From contig NZ_JAENRY010000065.1 of the NCBI RefSeq assembly GCF_016612545.1, positions 1-52,083 on the forward strand: a DNA stretch of 52,083 nt, read 5' to 3'. Origin of the DNA: Streptomyces sp. MBT65. Lineage in GTDB: Bacteria > Actinomycetota > Actinomycetes > Streptomycetales > Streptomycetaceae. Both the position numbers and the translations under genes were made by a program. Shown here in pieces: positions 31,766-40,102 of this stretch. The notes under the pieces were generated by a model. The model saw only the letters and a list, made by a program, of their open reading frames with translations, was not told where the DNA came from and did not search any database. The stretch's first letter is position 1. The number at the start of each line of letters is the position of its first letter.

Positions 31766-32367
31766 TGAAGCTCCAGCTGAAGAGGATGGAGATCCAGGAA
31801 CAGCGGCAACACGGCAAGCCCGCGCCACTCAAGACGGACTACAGCTACGCAGTACTGCCCATCGGTTCGTTCGTGGTGGACAAGTACCGCGCGCACATGG
31901 CGCGACGGCGCGCGGCGCCGTCCACCGCCGGTCCGCGTGGACGTGTTCAGTCAGGTGGTCGCGCGCGTCCCGAGGGTTATGAGGCACTCGTGACGGTGAA
32001 TCGTCACGGAACGCCGGTACGACACGCCACTCTGAGTACTGCCTTCAAAGCGGCCAAGGCGGCCGCACGGGCCAGAGGCGTGATGGTTCCTGAGACGGCC
32101 ACCTTCCGGCACCTGCGCGACTTCATGGACGCCGTTCTGATCGCATCCGGAGTTCCACCGCGGAGCGTCCAGATACGCATGCGCCACGGCACCCTCGCGA
32201 TGACGCTGGACACCTACGGGTTCGCCCTGGAGGTGGACTGGGAGAACGCACCCGCCTCCTTCGAGGAACTCTTCGGTATCCCGGCGCCGCCCGGCCTGCC
32301 GGAAGCGGCGCCGGTGCCCAGGGCCGAGCGCGTTCCTCCGTCGGACACCGCACCCGTCGAGTCGTGA
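31766..32367 (+). pseudogene. Truncated tyrosine recombinase (phage/ICE integrase C-terminus)
   Basis: Only the catalytic domain end survives (about 200 codons; intact integrases are 380-450). ETATFRHLRDFMDAVLIASG corresponds to the HxLR box, with Asp in place of the usual second His. IRMRHGTLAMTLDTYGF contains the His and the nucleophilic Tyr of the family ending (xHxxxxxTxxTYxH). The first catalytic Arg region is missing and upstream DNA is the IS3 relic. It is a scar of an integrated element and unlikely to be active. Confidence 0.65.
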
Positions 32368-32381
32368 GGAAGGAGAGGACC

Positions 32382-32489
32382 ATGGAGACTGAACGGAGCC
32401 CCGGCGACCGACTCCGAACACGCCCTGCCCGCACTGGTGTGCACGGGATGTGCACTGGTTCCGGCCACCCAGCGGGTCCGGGCTGGTGA
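32382..32489 (+). CDS. Possible 35-aa ORF
   Basis: ATG preceded by AAGGAG at 32370-32375, 15 bp after the integrase stop; encodes METERSPGDRLRTRPARTG and a short tail. No recognised similarity; it rests on the ribosome site alone. The rest of 32368-32772 shows no tRNA, attachment repeat or gene. Confidence 0.25.
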   Translation: METERSPGDRLRTRPARTGVHGMCTGSGHPAGPGW

Positions 32490-32772
32490 GACCCAGTGGC
32501 GGCGTGTTGCTATTTTTTACCCCATGTTTTCAGCCCCATCGAGCGGCGGCCCGCTCATTTGGTTAACCTGAGGCGGACGGACAGCGACAAGGGGTCCCAC
32601 CCACACCCATGGTCCGTCCCGGGACAAGCCGGTCACAACGGCCTGCTCTCACACGAGTAACCGGCGCCACCGCGTCCGAACTGCCTTCAACCCACGCCCG
32701 AGCGGGCTCAGGTACCGGACCGGAGACCGGCCGGTGTGCCCCGAGGGTGACCCGACGCATAAGGAGTGTGCG

Positions 32773-32946
32773 GTGACACCGGAGAAGACGAACAGCGAGC
32801 AACGCCCCAAGGACTACGTGGAGCGTGCGGGCCACCGGTCCGACGAGCTCGGCAGCCTGGCCGTGTGGGCACGGTCCGCCCCCATCCGTCTCGCGGGCTA
32901 CGAGGACGACCTCGCCGAGCCCCACATCCTGCCCAGCGTGGACTGA
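32773..32946 (+). CDS. Small conserved-looking protein, 57 aa
   Basis: GTG start with AAGGAG 6 nt upstream (32761-32766). Charged N-terminus (MTPEKTNSEQRPKDYVERAG) and a compact C-terminal half DELGSLAVWARSAPIRLAGY ending LAEPHILPSVD. No signal peptide, membrane segment or cysteine. The composition is that of a real streptomycete protein, and the frame runs without rare codons. It lies 55 bp before a GNAT acetyltransferase and could be co-transcribed. Function unknown. Confidence 0.6.
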   Translation: MTPEKTNSEQRPKDYVERAGHRSDELGSLAVWARSAPIRLAGYEDDLAEPHILPSVD

Positions 32947-33001
32947 CCCCCACGGGACCCTTCGCGCTCGCCGACGGCATGGGCGTGCGAAAATCGCGCC
33001 C

Positions 33002-33484
33002 ATGCTGATCAGAGAAGCCGCGGCCGACGACTGGCCGCGGATCTGGCCTTTCTGGCACCGGATCGTCGCTGCCGGCGACACCTACACCTGGGCCCGGGAC
33101 ACCTCCGAAGAGGCGGCCCGGGCCCTGTGGACGTCCCCGCCCAAGCGCGTGTACGTCGCCGAGGACGAGACCGGAACCGTCGTCGGCTCGGCCTTCGTTA
33201 CCCCGAACTACGGCGGCCCCGCCGACCGCATCGCCAACGCCGGCTTCATGGTCGACCCCGACCACGGCGGCCGGGGCGTCGGCCGCGCCCTCGCCGAGCA
33301 CATCCTCACCGCCGCCCGCGAGCAGGGCTTCCGTGGCATGGTCTTCAACGCGGTCGTCGAGACCAACCCCGCCGTCAAGCTCTGGCTCTCCCTCGGCTTC
33401 ACGATCCTGGGCACGGTGCCGGACGCCTTCGACCATCCCCGCGACGGCCGCGTGGGCCTGCACATCATGCACCGGGCGCTCTAG
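33002..33484 (+). CDS. GNAT-family N-acetyltransferase
   Basis: 160 aa from ATG 33002 (MLIREAAADDWPRIW). Acetyl-CoA binding region NAGFMVDPDHGGRGVGRALA (motif A, R/QxxGxG/A variant GGRGVGRA) and motif B NAVVETNPAVKLWLSLGFTI. These features fit the phosphinothricin/methionine-sulfoximine-like acetyltransferases, but the substrate is not determinable. Convergent with the amidase gene 31 bp away. Confidence 0.88.
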   Translation: MLIREAAADDWPRIWPFWHRIVAAGDTYTWARDTSEEAARALWTSPPKRVYVAEDETGTVVGSAFVTPNYGGPADRIANAGFMVDPDHGGRGVGRALAEHILTAAREQGFRGMVFNAVVETNPAVKLWLSLGFTILGTVPDAFDHPRDGRVGLHIMHRAL

Positions 33485-33514
33485 AAGGAACCTTTGGCCG
33501 AGAGGACGGACCTC

Positions 33515-34858
33515 TTAGTCGAGCGGCGCGGTCCGCACCCACGGGCGCAGCCTCTCCAACTGCTCCGCCAGCTCCAGCAGCGCCGCCTCCGATCCCGGAC
33601 GCCCCACCAGCTGTACGGCGCAGGGCGCGCCCGAGGGCAGCGTGCCGAACGGGACCGACATGGCGGGCCAGCCGGTGAGGTTCCAAGGGGGCGTCATCGG
33701 CGAGTAGTTGGTGTTGGCCAGCACATTGCGCAGCCAGCCCCGCTCGTGCCACGGCCCGGCCTTGGGGGAGCGGCGGGCCAGTGCCGCCGTCAGCAGGACG
33801 TCGTGCTCGGCGAAGAAGGGGGTGAGGCGCTCCCGGAGCCGCTCCCGGCTCTTCCCGGTGCGGACGCTCTTCACGAAGCGCCGCCCGATCGCCGCGTGCA
33901 CCCGGGTCCGCCGCGTCAGCTTCCGCGGGTCGAGCCCCGCCGCGTCCACCGAGGTTCCCGCAGTCCAGTGTGCGAGCGAGGTGTTGCTCAGGGACAGCGG
34001 ATACGGCGGATCGGCACGCTGCACCGTGTGACCTGCCTTGGTCAGCAGCCCGGCCGCCTCCCGTACGGCGGTCGTATACGGCTTGCTGACGGCCACTCCG
34101 GCGAGCGGGCTGCGCACGGAAACGGCGATGTTCCGGGAGACGGGCTCGTCGGGACGTACGACCTCGGTGTCCGCGATGACCGAAAACATCAGCCGGGCGT
34201 CCTCGACGGTCGTCGCCAGGGGTCCGTTTTCGGACATTCCGAACCAGTCGCCGTCGCCGATACCGGCCGGGACGACCCCGAACCCCGGCTTGATGGTGAC
34301 GAGACCGCAGTTCGCGGCCGGAATGCGCAGCGAGCCCATGCCGTCGTTGCCGAGCGCGATCGGCACCATGCCGGCGGCGACCGCGGCCGCACTGCCGCCC
34401 GAGGAACCCCCTGCGGTGCGGGTGGTGTCCCACGGGTTGCGGCTGGTTCCGTGGACGCCCTCGGTGGTCCCGAAGACGCACAGCTCGGGCACGTTCGTCA
34501 GTCCGACGACCACCGCACCCGCCGCCCTCAGGCGCGCCACGGTGACATGGTCGTGGTCGGCAGCGGTGTCCGGGGTCGCGGCCGAGCCGACCCGGTTGGA
34601 CTCGCCCGTCACCGCCAGGTTGTCCTTCACGGCCACCGGCACGCCCGCCAGGGGCAGTTGGGCCAGATCGGACCGCGCGGCCACCTCGTCGGCCTCCGCG
34701 AGCGCCGCCTCCGCCCGTACCACCCGGAACGCGCCGATCCGCCCGTCGAGCCGCTCGATCCGGGCGAGATGCTCGGCCACCACCTCACGCGGAGTGACCC
34801 GCTTCTCGCGTACGGCGGCGGACATCTCGGCGGCGGTACGACCGATCCAGCTGGTCAC
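33515..34858 (-). CDS. Amidase-signature family hydrolase
   Basis: 447 aa with a GTG start at 34858 behind GAAGGAG. Ser-cisSer-Lys amidase: Lys in GVPVAVKDNLAV, cis-Ser in AGGSSGGSAAAVAAGMV, nucleophile Ser in GNDGMGSLRIPAA. The nucleophile loop is DGMGS where most members have DTGGS or DGGGS, a Met in a normally Gly position. No accessory GatB or GatC, so it is a stand-alone amide or carbamate hydrolase and not the tRNA amidotransferase. Divergent from the GH20 gene. Substrate unknown. Confidence 0.87.
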   Translation of the reverse strand: MTSWIGRTAAEMSAAVREKRVTPREVVAEHLARIERLDGRIGAFRVVRAEAALAEADEVAARSDLAQLPLAGVPVAVKDNLAVTGESNRVGSAATPDTAADHDHVTVARLRAAGAVVVGLTNVPELCVFGTTEGVHGTSRNPWDTTRTAGGSSGGSAAAVAAGMVPIALGNDGMGSLRIPAANCGLVTIKPGFGVVPAGIGDGDWFGMSENGPLATTVEDARLMFSVIADTEVVRPDEPVSRNIAVSVRSPLAGVAVSKPYTTAVREAAGLLTKAGHTVQRADPPYPLSLSNTSLAHWTAGTSVDAAGLDPRKLTRRTRVHAAIGRRFVKSVRTGKSRERLRERLTPFFAEHDVLLTAALARRSPKAGPWHERGWLRNVLANTNYSPMTPPWNLTGWPAMSVPFGTLPSGAPCAVQLVGRPGSEAALLELAEQLERLRPWVRTAPLD

Positions 34859-35103
34859 GGGCGCGCTCCTTCGACCTACTCGTGAGTATGTACGGAGAAC
34901 TGTGCCCCGATGTCGGCGTCACGTCGAGGGTCCTTCGCCCCCGGAAAGTCGGGAGCGGTTCGCCTTGGACATACGTGACCGTCTTGTTGGACTTTTCGCG
35001 GGCCGGTTCCGGGCAGCTGCCCGCTGACCAGCCGGTCCTCCGATCACTGGCCCAACTTGGCTGCCCCCGTTGCCCATTGACAGCCCCTGAGGTCGGTCCA
35101 ATT

Positions 35104-35117
35104 ATCAGACGTCCGAT
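35104..35117. promoter_or_regulatory. Palindromic operator candidate ATCAGACGTCCGAT
   Basis: 14-bp near-perfect palindrome (core GACGTC, one mismatched pair), 22 bp before the GH20 start. A GntR-like site is plausible. The remainder of the 281-bp gap has no other clear feature. Confidence 0.45.
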
Positions 35118-35139
35118 CAATCGCGACCGGTGGAGTGGC

Positions 35140-36996
35140 ATGGCTGAGCGCAGGAAGAGACGGTACCGGCTGATCGGCTTCGTGGCGGTGTGTGCGCTGC
35201 TCGCGGCGCCCGTACCGGCGGTCGCGGTCCAGCAGGAGCGGACGGCGACGCCGGTGACCGTGCCCGCGCTGTCCAACTGGACGCCGGAGTCAGGCAGTTA
35301 CGACTTCGGCGGCGGGACCCGGCTGCTGGCCGGCAGCGCGAGTGAGCGCAGGGTCGCCGACACCCTCGCCGACGACCTCAAGGCGGCGGGCCACGGAACC
35401 GTGCCCGTCGTGCGGGGCGGTGCCGCCCGGCCCGGCGACATCGTCATCGAAGTCCGGCCGACCCAGGGCTCGTTGGGCGCGGAGGGCTATGAACTCCGGG
35501 CGGGCAAGCGGCTGTCGATCACCGGCGCGACCGAGACCGGCGCCTTCTACGGCACCCGCACCCTCCTCCAACTGCTCGCCCAGGGCGACCACATACCGGC
35601 CGGCCGCACGGTCGACGTACCGCGCTACCAGGAACGCGGGGTCGGCGTCTGCGCCTGCTACATCCACATCTCCCTGCCCTGGCTGGAGAACCTGGTGCGC
35701 GAGATGGCGTACCACAAGCTCGACCAACTGCTCCTGGAAATCAAGGTGAAGAGCGACGCGCACCCCGAGGCGAACACCTGGGGCTACTACACCAAGGACG
35801 AGCTGCGCCGCCTCGTCGCCCTCGGCGACAGGTACCACGTCGAGATCATCCCCGAGATCAACTCCCCGGGCCACATGGACCCGTGGATAGAGAACCGCCC
35901 CGACCTCCAGCTCACCGACAGCGACGGAACCAAGCAGCCCGCCCGGCTCGACGTCACCCAACAGGCAGCGTTCGACTACTACACGAGCCTGATGGACGAA
36001 TACGCACAGGTCTTCACCGCGCCGTCCTGGCACATGGGCGCCGACGAGTACATGCTCGGCTCCGACTACTCCAAGTACCCGCAGATGCTGCGCTACGCCC
36101 AGGAGAAGTACGGCGCGAACGCCACCCCGCAGGACGCCTACATCGACTTCATCAACCGCGTCCAGGCCTACGCCGCGAGCAAGGGCAAGAAGCTGCGCAT
36201 CTGGAACGACGGGCTCACCGGCGCCAACACCGTGCCGGTGGCGGCGGGCACCACGGTCGAGCACTGGCTGAACGTCCAGACGAAACCGAGCCAACTCATC
36301 GCCCAGGGCTACCCGTTGATGAACGCGGCCTACTCCCTCTACCTCGTACGCGGCGGCTTCCACAGCGACACCGAGTCGCTGTACGACCAGAGCTGGGACC
36401 CGCGCAGCTTCGAGGGCGAGAAGCTCGCCTCCAGCGCCGGCATCACCGGCGCGAAGATCAGCCTCTGGCCCGACAACGGACGCGGCGAGACCGAGAACGA
36501 GGTCACCACCGACACCGAGCCCGCGCTGCGGCACCTCGCCCAGGCGACCTGGGGCGATCCGCACCCCGACGCCACCTACGCCCAATTCACCGCGCGGGGC
36601 ACGGCGGTCGGGCATGCGCCCGGGTGGCGGGACCTGACCCGGGTACCGGTGCCGGACGGGACGTACACCCTCCGCACGGCGGGCGCCTCCCTCGATGCCA
36701 CGGTGCAACGCACCCCGGACGGCTATGCGACGGTGCGGACGGCAGAGGGGTGCCTGGAGACAAAGGGCGGCAAGCTGACCCTCAACGTGCCGCTCCAGCC
36801 CGGAGTCTCGGCGACCCCGCAGCCCTGCGACGCCGCGAACACCATGCAGCGCTGGGAGTTGGCACCCGCACCGGGCGGCTACCGGCTGGTGAACGCGATC
36901 ACGCGGATGGCGCTGAGCATCGCGGACGACGGCCGGCTCGTCCAGTACCCGCCGGACCAACACTCGCCCGCCACCTGGCACTTGACCGCACACTGA
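35140..36996 (+). CDS. Secreted GH20 beta-N-acetylhexosaminidase
   Basis: 618 aa from ATG 35140; the frame is open further upstream, but this start yields a Sec signal (RLIGFVAVCALLAAPVPAVA). GH20b N-domain about 40-165 (GYELRAGKRLSITGATETGA), barrel about 166-520 with the catalytic Asp302-Glu303 pair in WHMGADEYML, and a C-terminal domain about 535-618 (AEGCLETKGGKLTLN, TMQRWELAPAPGGYRLVN) resembling ricin-like sugar-binding repeats. It removes terminal GlcNAc or GalNAc outside the cell. It forms a two-gene unit with the GH29 fucosidase 24 bp downstream. Confidence 0.9.
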   Translation: MAERRKRRYRLIGFVAVCALLAAPVPAVAVQQERTATPVTVPALSNWTPESGSYDFGGGTRLLAGSASERRVADTLADDLKAAGHGTVPVVRGGAARPGDIVIEVRPTQGSLGAEGYELRAGKRLSITGATETGAFYGTRTLLQLLAQGDHIPAGRTVDVPRYQERGVGVCACYIHISLPWLENLVREMAYHKLDQLLLEIKVKSDAHPEANTWGYYTKDELRRLVALGDRYHVEIIPEINSPGHMDPWIENRPDLQLTDSDGTKQPARLDVTQQAAFDYYTSLMDEYAQVFTAPSWHMGADEYMLGSDYSKYPQMLRYAQEKYGANATPQDAYIDFINRVQAYAASKGKKLRIWNDGLTGANTVPVAAGTTVEHWLNVQTKPSQLIAQGYPLMNAAYSLYLVRGGFHSDTESLYDQSWDPRSFEGEKLASSAGITGAKISLWPDNGRGETENEVTTDTEPALRHLAQATWGDPHPDATYAQFTARGTAVGHAPGWRDLTRVPVPDGTYTLRTAGASLDATVQRTPDGYATVRTAEGCLETKGGKLTLNVPLQPGVSATPQPCDAANTMQRWELAPAPGGYRLVNAITRMALSIADDGRLVQYPPDQHSPATWHLTAH

Positions 36997-37020
36997 CCAG
37001 ACCAGAGGAGTCCCACCCCC

Positions 37021-38568
37021 ATGGCGCTCTCCAGACGTCTCTTCGTCCTCTCGGCCACCGCGCTCGCCGCGACCGGCACCACCACGCTGCCCGCACTCGC
37101 GGCGCCCCTGCCCCCGACCGGCGACCGCTCCCGCATCCCCGTCGGCCCGGACGACACCGAGGCCGACCTGGTCCGCAAGGCCTCCCAAGTCCGGCCCACC
37201 GCACGGCAGGTGGCCTGGCAGAAACTGGAGCGGACGGCGTTCCTGCACTTCGGCGTGAACACCTTCACCGGTCTGGAGTGGGGGACCGGCGACGAGGACC
37301 CGAACGTGTTCCAGCCGACCGGTCTCGACACCGACCAGTGGGCCCGCGCCCTGCGTGACGGCGGCTTCAAGCTCGCCATCCTCACCGTCAAGCACCACGA
37401 CGGCTTCGTCCTCTACCCCTCCCGCTACACCGACCACACGGTCGCCCACAGCAGTTGGCGTGCGGGGGAGGGAGACGTACTGCGTTCCTTCGCCGACTCC
37501 ATGCGGCGGTACGGCCTCAAGGCCGGCGTCTATCTCTCGCCCGCCGACGAGAACCAGTACCTCCACGGCGTCTACGCCAACGGCAGCGCACGCGCCACAC
37601 ACACGATCCCCACACTCGTCGACGGCGACGACCGCGCACCGGACGCCTTCTACGCACTGGACGCCACCGACTACGGCGCCCATATGCTCAACACCCTCTA
37701 CGAAGTGCTGACCGAGTACGGCCCGATCGACGAGGTCTGGTTCGACGGCGCCCAGGGCCGTATCCCGCCGGGCAAGGTCGAGGACTACGACTGGGACAGC
37801 TGGTACACCCTGGTCAGGACCTTGGCCCCGGACGCGGCGATCGCCGTGACCGGACCGGATGTGCGGTGGGTCGGCAACGAGGGCGGCACCGCGCGCCAGG
37901 ACGAGTGGAGCGTCCTCCCGGTCAAGGAGGAGCAGTACGGCCGCACGGACTGGGCGCTGTCGTACGACACCCCCGACGAGGGCAGCCGTACCGCGCTCGT
38001 CTCGGCGCAGCCCACCACCGACTACCTCCAGTGGTGGCCCGCCGAGTGCGATGTGTCCATCCACGACGGCTGGTTCTACCATCCCGATCAAGTCCCCAAG
38101 AGCGTCGAGGAGTTGATCGACATCTACTTCGGGTCGGTCGGCCGTAACTCTGTCCTGCTGCTCAACGTGCCGCCGGACACGGACGGTCTGCTGGCCGCCC
38201 CGGACGTGGCACGCCTGCGTGAGTTCCGCGAGCGCGTGCACCGGGAGCTGCCCGAGGACCTGGCGCGCGGGGCCCGGAGAGTCGTCTCGCCGGGACGGGT
38301 CACCGTCGACCTCGGTAGGGAACAGGCCGTGGACCGCTTCCGCTTGGCGGAGGACATCGGGCGCTACGGCCAGCAGGTCGAGGGCTTCGTGGTCGAGGCG
38401 TACCTCGACGGGGCCTGGACGGAGGTCACCCGCGCCGGGACGATCGGCGCGAGCCGCATCCTGCTGCTGGCCACGCCCGTAGAGGCCCGGCGGTGGCGGA
38501 TCCGGGTGACGGCGGCCCGGGACGCCGTACGCATCGCGGAGTTCGGGCTGTACCGGTCGCGGGTGTGA
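37021..38568 (+). CDS. Secreted GH29 alpha-L-fucosidase
   Basis: 515 aa. Tat-type signal (SRRLFVLSATALAATGTTTL). GH29 barrel with FLHFGVNTFTGLEWGTGDED, KHHDGFVLYPS (His pair at the active site), nucleophile Asp242 in EVWFDGAQG, and a C-terminal beta domain about 400-515. AGAGGAG lies 11 nt before the ATG. The ordering fits GH29 subgroup B-like enzymes that act on branched alpha-1,3/4 fucose, but that sub-assignment is inference. Convergent with the XRE gene, 3 bp apart. Confidence 0.9.
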   Translation: MALSRRLFVLSATALAATGTTTLPALAAPLPPTGDRSRIPVGPDDTEADLVRKASQVRPTARQVAWQKLERTAFLHFGVNTFTGLEWGTGDEDPNVFQPTGLDTDQWARALRDGGFKLAILTVKHHDGFVLYPSRYTDHTVAHSSWRAGEGDVLRSFADSMRRYGLKAGVYLSPADENQYLHGVYANGSARATHTIPTLVDGDDRAPDAFYALDATDYGAHMLNTLYEVLTEYGPIDEVWFDGAQGRIPPGKVEDYDWDSWYTLVRTLAPDAAIAVTGPDVRWVGNEGGTARQDEWSVLPVKEEQYGRTDWALSYDTPDEGSRTALVSAQPTTDYLQWWPAECDVSIHDGWFYHPDQVPKSVEELIDIYFGSVGRNSVLLLNVPPDTDGLLAAPDVARLREFRERVHRELPEDLARGARRVVSPGRVTVDLGREQAVDRFRLAEDIGRYGQQVEGFVVEAYLDGAWTEVTRAGTIGASRILLLATPVEARRWRIRVTAARDAVRIAEFGLYRSRV

Positions 38569-38571
38569 CGG

Positions 38572-39477
38572 TCAGCTGTCCTTGAGGAGCTTCTCCAGGA
38601 AGGCCACGGACTCGGGGGCCGGCGAGGCCACCATGCTCAGCCGGTCCATGACCGCGAGATAGCGGTCGACCTCGTCGGGCTTGTCCAAGTAGAGAGCGCT
38701 GGTGAGCTGTTCGAGATAGACGACGTCGGGCAGGTCCGGCACCGGGAAGCGCAGCACGGTGATCGGACCGCCGGCGGCGGCATGGCCGCCCACGTGGAAC
38801 GGCAGCACCTGAAGGGTCACGTTCGGCAGGGCGGCCGTCTCGATGAGGTGCCGCACCTGCTCGCGCATCACGTCCGCACCGCCGAGCGGACGGCGCAGCG
38901 CCGCCTCGTCCACCACGACCCACAGCCTCGGAGCGCCGGGCCGGGTGAGCAACTCCTGGCGGGTCATGCGGAGTTCGACGCGGCGGCGGATCGAGTCCGG
39001 GGTGTCGGTGGGGCGGCCGAGCCGGATGACGGCCTCCGCGTACCCGGCGGTCTGCAACAGGCCGGGAATGAACTGGACTTCGTAGGTGCGGATGAGTGAG
39101 GTGGCCTCCTCCAGCCCCAGGTGCTGCTCGAACCAGGCCGGGAAGGAGTCGCCGTAGGCGCGCCACCAGCCGGGTTCGTTGGCCCGGCGGGCCGAGTCCA
39201 GGAAGTCCTGGCGCACGTCGGGCTCTTGGAGGCCGTACAGCGTCAACAGGTCGGCCACGTCGCGCTCTTTGAAGCCGACGCGGCCCAGCTCCATGCGGCA
39301 GAGCTTGGCGTCCGAGGCGCGTATCGCCGAAGCGGCCGTGTCCCGGCTGATGTTGAGGGACTCGCGCAGGCGGCGCAGGCGCGTGCCCAGCATGATGCGC
39401 TGGACCGTCGGACCACCGCGCTGAAGGCTCAGCACGTCCGAACCCGAAGGCGCGTATTCAGGTTGAGCTGCAGTCAT
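38572..39477 (-). CDS. XRE-family regulator with DUF5753 domain
   Basis: 301 aa from ATG 39477 with GAGGGG upstream; another ATG lies at 39483. N-terminal helix-turn-helix about 30-90 (LGTRLRRLRESLNISRDTAA, then AKLCRMELGR). The C-terminal DUF5753 ligand-type domain has the hallmark EATSLIRTYEVQFIPGLLQT and VDEAALRRPLGG. Proteins of this kind pair with a DUF397 product in streptomycetes (the WhiJ/AbaA-like style of developmental and antibiotic control); here the partner is the next gene upstream on the same strand. Confidence 0.92.
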   Translation of the reverse strand: MTAAQPEYAPSGSDVLSLQRGGPTVQRIMLGTRLRRLRESLNISRDTAASAIRASDAKLCRMELGRVGFKERDVADLLTLYGLQEPDVRQDFLDSARRANEPGWWRAYGDSFPAWFEQHLGLEEATSLIRTYEVQFIPGLLQTAGYAEAVIRLGRPTDTPDSIRRRVELRMTRQELLTRPGAPRLWVVVDEAALRRPLGGADVMREQVRHLIETAALPNVTLQVLPFHVGGHAAAGGPITVLRFPVPDLPDVVYLEQLTSALYLDKPDEVDRYLAVMDRLSMVASPAPESVAFLEKLLKDS

Positions 39478-39578
39478 GTTCATCCCCTCGGCGGTCGCGC
39501 CGATACCGTCCGCAAGTTTTCGGGACTCAAAGGAGGATCGTAGCACCGAGGTTCCGGATAACTGCGGGGAGTGAAGGA

Positions 39579-39615
39579 GCCGGAAGGCGCCGGCCTGTGT
39601 CCGGCGCCTTCCGGC
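39579..39615. terminator. Terminator after the DUF397 gene
   Basis: Perfect 15-bp stem GCCGGAAGGCGCCGG with loop CCTGTGT, between the DUF397 stop (39638) and the XRE start. The XRE gene therefore probably has its own promoter. Confidence 0.85.
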
Positions 39616-39637
39616 CGATCCGCGGGTTTGCCTGACC

Positions 39638-39889
39638 TCAGCGGCCGGGGAGTAGGCCGTCGAAGTCGCCGTCCTTCACACCGCGGACGAACGCGGAGAT
39701 CTCGGCACTGGTGTAGACGAGCGCCGGACCTTCGGGATGGCGCGAGTTGCGCACGGCGATGTGACCGTCCGAGAGCGCGGCCAACTCGACGCAGTTGCCC
39801 TCGGGGTTGCTGTGGTGGCTCTTGCGCCACTGAGCGCCGTTCAGCAGGGTCGCCGCCATGCCGTTCTCGTGCACGATCTGAGGCCTCAT
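39638..39889 (-). CDS. DUF397 small protein
   Basis: 83 aa. Family signature WRKSHHSNPEGNCVELAALS, then HIAVRNSRHPEGPALVYTSA and the Phe-rich end EISAFVRGVKDGDFDGL. DUF397 proteins are thought to modulate the adjacent XRE/DUF5753 regulator. The promoter side faces repeated TGCAATTGCA sites. Confidence 0.93.
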   Translation of the reverse strand: MRPQIVHENGMAATLLNGAQWRKSHHSNPEGNCVELAALSDGHIAVRNSRHPEGPALVYTSAEISAFVRGVKDGDFDGLLPGR

Positions 39890-39909
39890 CGCTCCCCCGG
39901 AAGATCAGA

Positions 39910-39931
39910 TGCAATTGCAGCTTCAATTGCA
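39910..39931. promoter_or_regulatory. Composite TGCAATTGCA operator, unit 1
   Basis: TGCAATTGCA (39910-39919) and TTCAATTGCA (39922-39931), starts 12 bp apart, just upstream of the DUF397 gene. Repeated as a second unit at 39987. Confidence 0.6.
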
Positions 39932-39986
39932 CCCATTGGTGATGTGGAGGACGATAGCCCTCGGGGACACCGCTCGCAAGATCATC

Positions 39987-40008
39987 TGCAATTGCAGCGG
40001 TAATTGCC
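39987..40008. promoter_or_regulatory. Composite TGCAATTGCA operator, unit 2
   Basis: TGCAATTGCA (39987-39996) and GGTAATTGCC (39999-40008), again 12 bp apart and preceded by AGATCA as in unit 1. It lies 95 bp before the ATPase gene. Confidence 0.6.
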
Positions 40009-40102
40009 GATGCACTTGCGTTCGCAGGGTCAGTCGGAGGACCATGTTCCGGACAGGTGTAGCCGCGCAGTTGTTCTCCTCCCAGGGGTCTCAGGGGTCG
40101 CG

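Noticed and set aside
32368..32772. tRNA or attachment site next to the integrase relic
   Set aside because: No cloverleaf-like sequence or matching direct repeat was found by eye on either strand.
35290..38241. 983-codon open frame antisense to the GH20 and GH29 genes
   Set aside because: Both plus-strand genes have complete catalytic motifs, signals and ribosome sites. The antisense translation is Val/Gly/Arg-rich low complexity, the usual shadow in high-GC DNA.
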